DNA of 64,000 nt. Origin: Gemmatimonadota bacterium (GTDB lineage Bacteria; JAAXHH01). Location: positions 62,001 to 126,000 of the forward strand of contig JAPOZT010000017.1 in NCBI GenBank assembly GCA_026705925.1. Direction: 5' to 3'. The first letter of the stretch is position 1. The number at the start of each line of letters is the position of its first letter. The notes beneath the pieces were generated by a model. That model had not been told where the DNA came from, did not search any database, and was given only the letters and a program-made list of their open reading frames with translations. Made by a program: the position numbers and the translations under genes. Of this stretch, positions 60,093-64,000 are shown piece after piece.

Positions 60093-60405
60093 GGAAATGA
60101 TTAACGCGGAATTCGCTCCCTCCTCTCTCGAGGCCGAACAGAAACACGCCGAAGCGTTCAAGGCGCTGAGCCACAGAACACGGCTGGCGATCTTTTACCA
60201 CCTTGTCCGCCGGGGCGTAGAGGGCGATACCGTCGGTAATCTGCAGGAAGCGCTCGGCGTACCCTGGGCGACCCTGTCCCACCACCTGGACGTCCTGCGC
60301 CGCGCCGATCTGCTGGCGTCCCGGCGCGAAGAACGGTATATCTACTACCGCGTGCGGCCCGAACAGGTTAGCGACCTGGTACGCCTGCTTACCGCCTGCT
60401 GTTGA
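60091..60405 (+). CDS. arsR: ArsR/SmtB-family transcriptional regulator
   Basis: This 104-residue winged-helix regulator has helix-turn-helix ALSHRTRLAIFYHLV and VPWATLSHHLDVLRRADLL followed by a wing REERYIYYRV. The canonical ELCVCDL metal site of typical ArsR/SmtB proteins is absent; instead the protein ends with Cys-Cys (C103, C104), as in the AfArsR type where C-terminal cysteines sense As(III). It precedes arsI by 78 bases in the same direction. No Shine-Dalgarno is present and the promoter would start transcription at the start codon. Confidence 0.85.
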   Translation: MEMINAEFAPSSLEAEQKHAEAFKALSHRTRLAIFYHLVRRGVEGDTVGNLQEALGVPWATLSHHLDVLRRADLLASRREERYIYYRVRPEQVSDLVRLLTACC

Positions 60406-60483
60406 ATCTCCAGTCGTTGAACAAGGAACCGGTTTACCTGGAAGGATGCTGTCGCAGTACCGATACCCATTAAGGAGGAAGAC

Positions 60484-60966
60484 ATGTCAGACTATCCCAA
60501 GATCCACCTGTCCTTTCCCGTACGCGACCTGGACCGGAGTGTCGAATTCTACAAGAAGTTCTTCGGCGAAGATCCCGTGAAGACCCATCCCGGTTACGTC
60601 AAGTTCCTGCCCTCCGTCGCCCCCCTGAACCTGGCCCTGTACGCGGATGGGAAGGCGAAGGGGGACGGGGCGAACCATTTCGGCATCGAGGTCCAGGACC
60701 ACGAATCGGTCCTGCGGCATCTGCTGCGGATCAGGACATCCGGACTGGAAACCCGGGAGGAGATGGACTGCGATTGCTGCTTCGCCAACCAGGACAAGTT
60801 CTGGGTGGAGGACCCGGACGGCCGCGAATGGGAGATCTACGTGCTGAACCGGGACCTGGATGAACCCGGCGGGCGGGATGAAGAAGACTGCTGCGCGGAA
60901 CTTAAGTCCGGCGACACTGCCGAACAGGCGCGTTCGTCCGATGCGGCAGCGTGCTGCGGCGGTTAG
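60484..60966 (+). CDS. arsI: ArsI/CadI-family protein (C-As bond lyase-like)
   Basis: This 160-residue VOC/glyoxalase-fold protein of the ArsI/CadI type is implicated in breaking the carbon-arsenic bond of organoarsenicals. Metal ligands H8 (KIHLSF), H65 (NHFGIEV) and E117 (EWEIYV), and the vicinal thiol pair in DCDCCFANQDKFWVEDPDG (C98, C99), are all present. The C-terminal tail is Cys-rich (EEDCCAEL and AACCGG), as in characterised ArsI proteins. It follows the arsR-like gene and is probably under its control. Confidence 0.88.
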   Translation: MSDYPKIHLSFPVRDLDRSVEFYKKFFGEDPVKTHPGYVKFLPSVAPLNLALYADGKAKGDGANHFGIEVQDHESVLRHLLRIRTSGLETREEMDCDCCFANQDKFWVEDPDGREWEIYVLNRDLDEPGGRDEEDCCAELKSGDTAEQARSSDAAACCGG

Positions 60967-61033
60967 CAAAGATCCGGCGGCCGCGGACAGCGTGCCAGAC
61001 CGGTTACCAGTTGTTACCGAACGGGAGCAGACC

Positions 61034-62152
61034 ATGAAACCGGACACGCTGCTGGTCCACGCGGGGGGAGGATTGGAACCCGGTTCGGGGGCCATCGCGC
61101 CTTCCATGCACCTCTCGACCACCTTCGAACACACGCCGGAGGGCGAGGCGACGCACGACCACGTCTACATCCGGATGGGCAACCCGACCCAGGACCGGCT
61201 GGAAGAAGCCCTGTCGGTCATCGAGGACGGTGCGGAATCGCTTGTTTACGCGTCGGGCATGGCGGCGGTTACGGGCTGCGTGCAGACGCTCGAGCCGGGC
61301 GCCCACGTGCTGATGCACCGGGACGTGTACAGCGTCACCCGCGCGGTCGGCAAGGAGCTCCTGCCGAACTGGAACATCGAGGTGAGCGACGTGGACATGA
61401 CCGACCTGGAAGCGGTCGGGCGCGCGTTGCGGCCCCATACGGCGCTGCTCTGGGCGGAGACCCCGTCGAATCCCGCCATGGACGTCATCGACATCGGTGC
61501 GGTGGCCGGCATCGCCCACGCCGGCGGCGCCCTGCTGGCCGTGGACAACACCTTCGCCACGCCGGTGATGCAGCGGCCCCTGCAACACGGCGCCGACATC
61601 GTCATGCATTCCATGACCAAGTACCTGGGCGGCCACAGCGACGTGCAGGGCGGCGCGCTCGTGTTCCGTGAAGGCGGAGACCGGGTCGAACGCGCGCGGC
61701 GCGTGCGCACGATCACCGGCGGCGTGCTCTCGCCCTTCAACGCCTGGCTGGTCCTGCGGGGATTGCGGTCACTGGGCTGCCGCATGGCGCGTCACGTGGC
61801 CAACGCGGAGGCTATTGCCGCGGCGATGACCGGTCATCCGGGGATCGAGGGCGTCGATTATCCCGGTCTGCCCGATCACCCGGGGCACGCCGTCGCGACG
61901 CGGCAGATGGATGGGTACGGCGGCATGCTGTCCCTGCGGGTCAGGGGCACGCGGGAGGACGCGCTGCGGGTCGCAAGCAAGGTCAGGCTGATTCGGAACG
62001 CCACGAGCCTGGGCGGGGTGGAAAGCCTGATCGAGCACCGGCAGTCTATTGAGGGACCCGGCTCGGTAACGGCGCCCAACCTGCTCCGGCTGTCCCCCGG
62101 ACTGGAAGCGGCCGAGGACCTGATCGGCGACCTGGCGCAGGCGCTGGAGTGA
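61034..62152 (+). CDS. Cys/Met-metabolism PLP enzyme (cystathionine gamma-synthase/lyase-like)
   Basis: This 372-residue trans-sulfuration family enzyme has cofactor-binding YASGMAAVTG, LLAVDNTFATPV and the Schiff-base lysine K196 in VMHSMTKYLGGHSDVQGG. It could be cystathionine gamma-synthase, gamma- or beta-lyase, or an O-acetylhomoserine-using enzyme. The start at 61034 has GGGAG upstream, and upstream in-frame sequence overlaps arsI. Sitting 67 bases after arsI in the same direction, it may or may not belong to the arsenic unit. Confidence 0.9.
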   Translation: MKPDTLLVHAGGGLEPGSGAIAPSMHLSTTFEHTPEGEATHDHVYIRMGNPTQDRLEEALSVIEDGAESLVYASGMAAVTGCVQTLEPGAHVLMHRDVYSVTRAVGKELLPNWNIEVSDVDMTDLEAVGRALRPHTALLWAETPSNPAMDVIDIGAVAGIAHAGGALLAVDNTFATPVMQRPLQHGADIVMHSMTKYLGGHSDVQGGALVFREGGDRVERARRVRTITGGVLSPFNAWLVLRGLRSLGCRMARHVANAEAIAAAMTGHPGIEGVDYPGLPDHPGHAVATRQMDGYGGMLSLRVRGTREDALRVASKVRLIRNATSLGGVESLIEHRQSIEGPGSVTAPNLLRLSPGLEAAEDLIGDLAQALE

Positions 62153-62201
62153 AACCGGCGGGTTGCACTGTATGAGCCCGGGTCGATGGGGCGCGCGGAG
62201 T

Positions 62202-62510
62202 TTATGCTGCGGGCCAGCAGGTTCCGCAGGGGGCGTATTCTTCCTCCGCCTTGTCGACGGCTATGGCCCTGGCATTGCCGTTCAGGAAACGGCAGTCGGA
62301 CCGGTGGTACTTCGAGCCCCCATCGGTGACGTAAACGATCGACACGTCGAGATCCGTATCGGATTTCGAGGGCCAAAATCGGTTGTTGACGGTCAGTTCG
62401 ATACCCTTTTCGAGCAACTCTTCCGCCATTGCCCGGATCAGCCTGCGCCTGTGCCACGTGAGGGCGGTGAGCGCCGCCGTTGCGGCCACGGCAATAATCA
62501 GTCTTAACAT
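62202..62510 (-). CDS. Small membrane protein with a C-terminal Cys/His motif
   Basis: This 102-residue protein has an N-terminal membrane helix (LRLIIAVAATAALTALTW). Its C-terminal segment VTDGGSKYHRSDCRFLNGNA ... YAPCGTCWP resembles the Ada/nuclease-associated metal-binding motif (YHRxxCxxL...PCxxC). This suggests a small zinc-binding module facing the periplasm or cytosol. ATG at 62510 follows AAGGATAAGGA; an upstream TTG at 62534 is less likely. Function unknown. Convergent with the PLP enzyme gene. Confidence 0.7.
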   Translation of the reverse strand: MLRLIIAVAATAALTALTWHRRRLIRAMAEELLEKGIELTVNNRFWPSKSDTDLDVSIVYVTDGGSKYHRSDCRFLNGNARAIAVDKAEEEYAPCGTCWPAA

Positions 62511-62893
62511 GGTTTCCTTATCCTTTTTATTCAAGGTCGGCTTTATTCAAGGTCGGCGGCTTTTTGCACGGCACGGTCGCCGAAACGCGTCGCCAACGTC
62601 GGGAATACCCCTGAATGCCCGTTGATGGCGACGGGTTTCGTATGATGGTTCAATATAACGATTTCGACCTCGAAAAACAAGCGTGAGCACGCCGGTCAGA
62701 CGGAATTTCACCGTTTCAGAAGCCTTGACATCGCACGATTCGAAGCCTTGACTACGTGCTGTCCGGGGGCTTGACAGCGCGCGGTCCGGACGATATTATA
62801 AGTCGTTTAAAAAGTCGTTCCGATTGACCCGCTCAGGTACGCATTACGGCGTTTTATTCATTCAAACTAACGACAAGACAAACTGGAGCAGAC
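62511..62893. other. Intergenic region with repeated GCCTTGAC elements
   Basis: No gene is seen in this 383-base gap. TCAAGGTCGG(C) is repeated near 62531 and 62548, and GCCTTGAC or GGCTTGAC appears at about 62722, 62744 and 62768. The last of these contributes the -35 element of the downstream promoter. Confidence 0.65.
62771..62799 (+). promoter_or_regulatory. Strong sigma-70 promoter for the Gfo/Idh gene
   Basis: Perfect TTGACA (62771-62776), 17-base spacer and TATTAT (62794-62799, 5 of 6 matches). The predicted start is near 62807, with a leader of about 87 bases to the ATG at 62894. Confidence 0.8.
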
Positions 62894-64000
62894 ATGTCAA
62901 AGATCAGACTGGGACTGGTGGGCTGCGGCGGCATGGGCCACCGGCACCTCTACGGCCTGGCCGAATTGCACCGTACGGGCCTCTGCCGGTTCGAACCCGT
63001 GGTGGCCTGCGACCCGAAGACGGAGAACGCCGAATCCCTGGCCGGTCACGTCGAAGACCATTTCGGCATCCGCCCGGCAGTAGTCGCGAGTCTGGACGAA
63101 GTGGACGCCGGCGACCTGCAGGCCGTCGACATCTGCACCGATCCGCGTTTCCATCACACGGTGTGTGCCGACGCGGCGTCCAGGGGTTGGGACGTGATGA
63201 CGGAGAAGCCCATGGGCCTCACGGTCCGCGCCTGCCGCCTCATGCGCGAAGCCACGGACGGGGCCGGGCGCATCCTGTCGGTCGCCGAGAACTACCGCCG
63301 GGATCCGGTAAACCGGCTCGCCAAGGCCCTGCTGGACGCCGGCGTGATCGGAACGCCCCGCTACATGGTCCACAACACCGCCGGCGGCAGCAACAAGATG
63401 CTGATCACCGTGTGGCGGCACCTGAAGAACGTCAGCGGACTGCTGCTCGACGTGGGCGTTCACTTCGCGGACATTTTAGAGTACTTCATGGGTCCGGTGT
63501 CGGACATCTACGCCCAGACGCGGCTCCATGAGAAGATTCGCTACAACGACATGGCGGGCAAAGATCCCGCGACGGCTTCCCGCAACTCGCCGGCCGGAGT
63601 CTACGAGCACTGGCAGGCGGAGATGCCCGCGGAATTCGAGGTGACCGCCGAAGACGCGGCCTATGCCACGCTGACGTTCCAGAGCGGCGCGGTCTGCCAG
63701 TACCTGGAAGAGCATGCGACCTTCGGCAAGGGATTCTGGCACCGGGGCATATACGGTTCATCCGGATCGATGGAACTGCCCGGGGACCGTTCCGGCCAGC
63801 CGTTCACCATTGCCCTGGAAGGCAAGACCATCGAGGGAGACGCGCTCCTGGACCTCGTGCCGGACTTCGCCCTGGACGAGGCTACCGCGGCGCTGTTCGG
63901 CGGCGACCGCATGTGGAAGTACAGTTTTCCCTTCCCGGAAACGGACCGCAAGATCATCGCCATCGAGTATGCCGATTTCGCCGAAGCCATCGATGAAGGC
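62894..64000 (+). CDS. Gfo/Idh/MocA-family oxidoreductase (partial at window end)
   Basis: At least 369 codons are open to the window edge, so the C-terminus is missing. The N-terminal Rossmann fold shows RLGLVGCGGMGHRH and the family motif TEKPMGL (about residue 105); SVAENYRRDP and LLLDVGVHFADIL are further family-like segments, and the C-terminal domain includes YLEEHATFGKGFWHRGIYG. Such enzymes act on sugars, inositols or related polyols with NAD(P)H. A strong sigma-70 promoter lies about 95 bases upstream of the ATG. Confidence 0.9.
   Translation, partial: MSKIRLGLVGCGGMGHRHLYGLAELHRTGLCRFEPVVACDPKTENAESLAGHVEDHFGIRPAVVASLDEVDAGDLQAVDICTDPRFHHTVCADAASRGWDVMTEKPMGLTVRACRLMREATDGAGRILSVAENYRRDPVNRLAKALLDAGVIGTPRYMVHNTAGGSNKMLITVWRHLKNVSGLLLDVGVHFADILEYFMGPVSDIYAQTRLHEKIRYNDMAGKDPATASRNSPAGVYEHWQAEMPAEFEVTAEDAAYATLTFQSGAVCQYLEEHATFGKGFWHRGIYGSSGSMELPGDRSGQPFTIALEGKTIEGDALLDLVPDFALDEATAALFGGDRMWKYSFPFPETDRKIIAIEYADFAEAIDEG

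Overview
The window is a chromosomal stretch of a GC-rich, Gram-negative (two-membrane) bacterium. The evidence for two membranes is a TonB/ExbB/ExbD energy-transduction set, MlaE/MlaD lipid-transport proteins, an outer-membrane beta-barrel protein and several lipoproteins. Gene content (two phytanoyl-CoA dioxygenases, a one-Cys sulfatase, Gfo/Idh oxidoreductases, a PIG-L deacetylase, a PC4-like protein, a membrane pyrophosphatase, and an ExbB-ExbD-ExbD-TonB cluster with TPR and PstS-like partners) fits an uncultured FCB-group lineage. My best guess is Latescibacterota or a relative. No 16S or ribosomal protein gene is present to confirm this. I saw no insertion sequence, prophage or CRISPR array.

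Layout. 0-7.1 kb: thrS, an AAA+ MoxR/BchI-like ATPase, a membrane-anchored unknown and a class A penicillin-binding protein. 7.1-12.1 kb: tRNA-Gly and tRNA-Cys, an Asp-box beta-propeller protein, a phytanoyl-CoA dioxygenase/SDR pair, and a P44/Msp-like outer-membrane protein behind a repeat-bearing AT-rich leader. 12.1-18.2 kb: acetyl-CoA synthetase, a methyltransferase/SAM-hydrolase pair, an acidic repeat protein, a PfkB kinase and an O-methyltransferase. 18.2-28.3 kb (all minus strand): MlaD, MlaE, membrane pyrophosphatase, TonB, two ExbD, ExbB, a large TPR protein, a PstS-like lipoprotein and a small membrane protein. 28.4-34.9 kb: methylmalonyl-CoA epimerase and mutase, small coiled-coil membrane proteins, an HD protein and a PIG-L deacetylase. 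35-40.8 kb: a 2-hydroxyacid dehydrogenase, a collagen-like lipoprotein, a very AT-rich gap, a MarR regulator, a lone HicB-like protein and small membrane proteins. 40.8-48.9 kb: tRNA-Glu and tRNA-Gln, dgt, sulfatase, an unusual lipoprotein, a phytanoyl-CoA dioxygenase, a PLP aminotransferase, a PC4-like protein and a phosphatase-glycosylase fusion. 48.9-53.4 kb: a tightly coupled polyamine-type ABC importer. 53.4-64 kb: a Rieske oxygenase, an M16 peptidase, an oxidoreductase, a propeller protein, an arsR-arsI pair, a Cys/Met-metabolism PLP enzyme, a small membrane protein, and a Gfo/Idh oxidoreductase that runs off the window end.

Themes. Propionate-type carbon handling (mutase, epimerase, acetyl-CoA synthetase), energized outer-membrane transport beside a pyrophosphate-driven ion pump, and oxidative or desulfating degradation enzymes suggest a heterotroph using complex organic matter. 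The most original observations are: a lipoprotein whose folded part looks like the C-terminal domain of the SAM hydroxide adenosyltransferase encoded 29 kb away, detached from its catalytic domain; a recurring set of small membrane-anchored coiled-coil proteins with similar tails; a histidine-phosphatase/3-methyladenine-glycosylase fusion; three exact GTGTATAC octamers upstream of the PC4-like gene; and GC-rich short tandem repeats that repeatedly extend protein termini and linkers.
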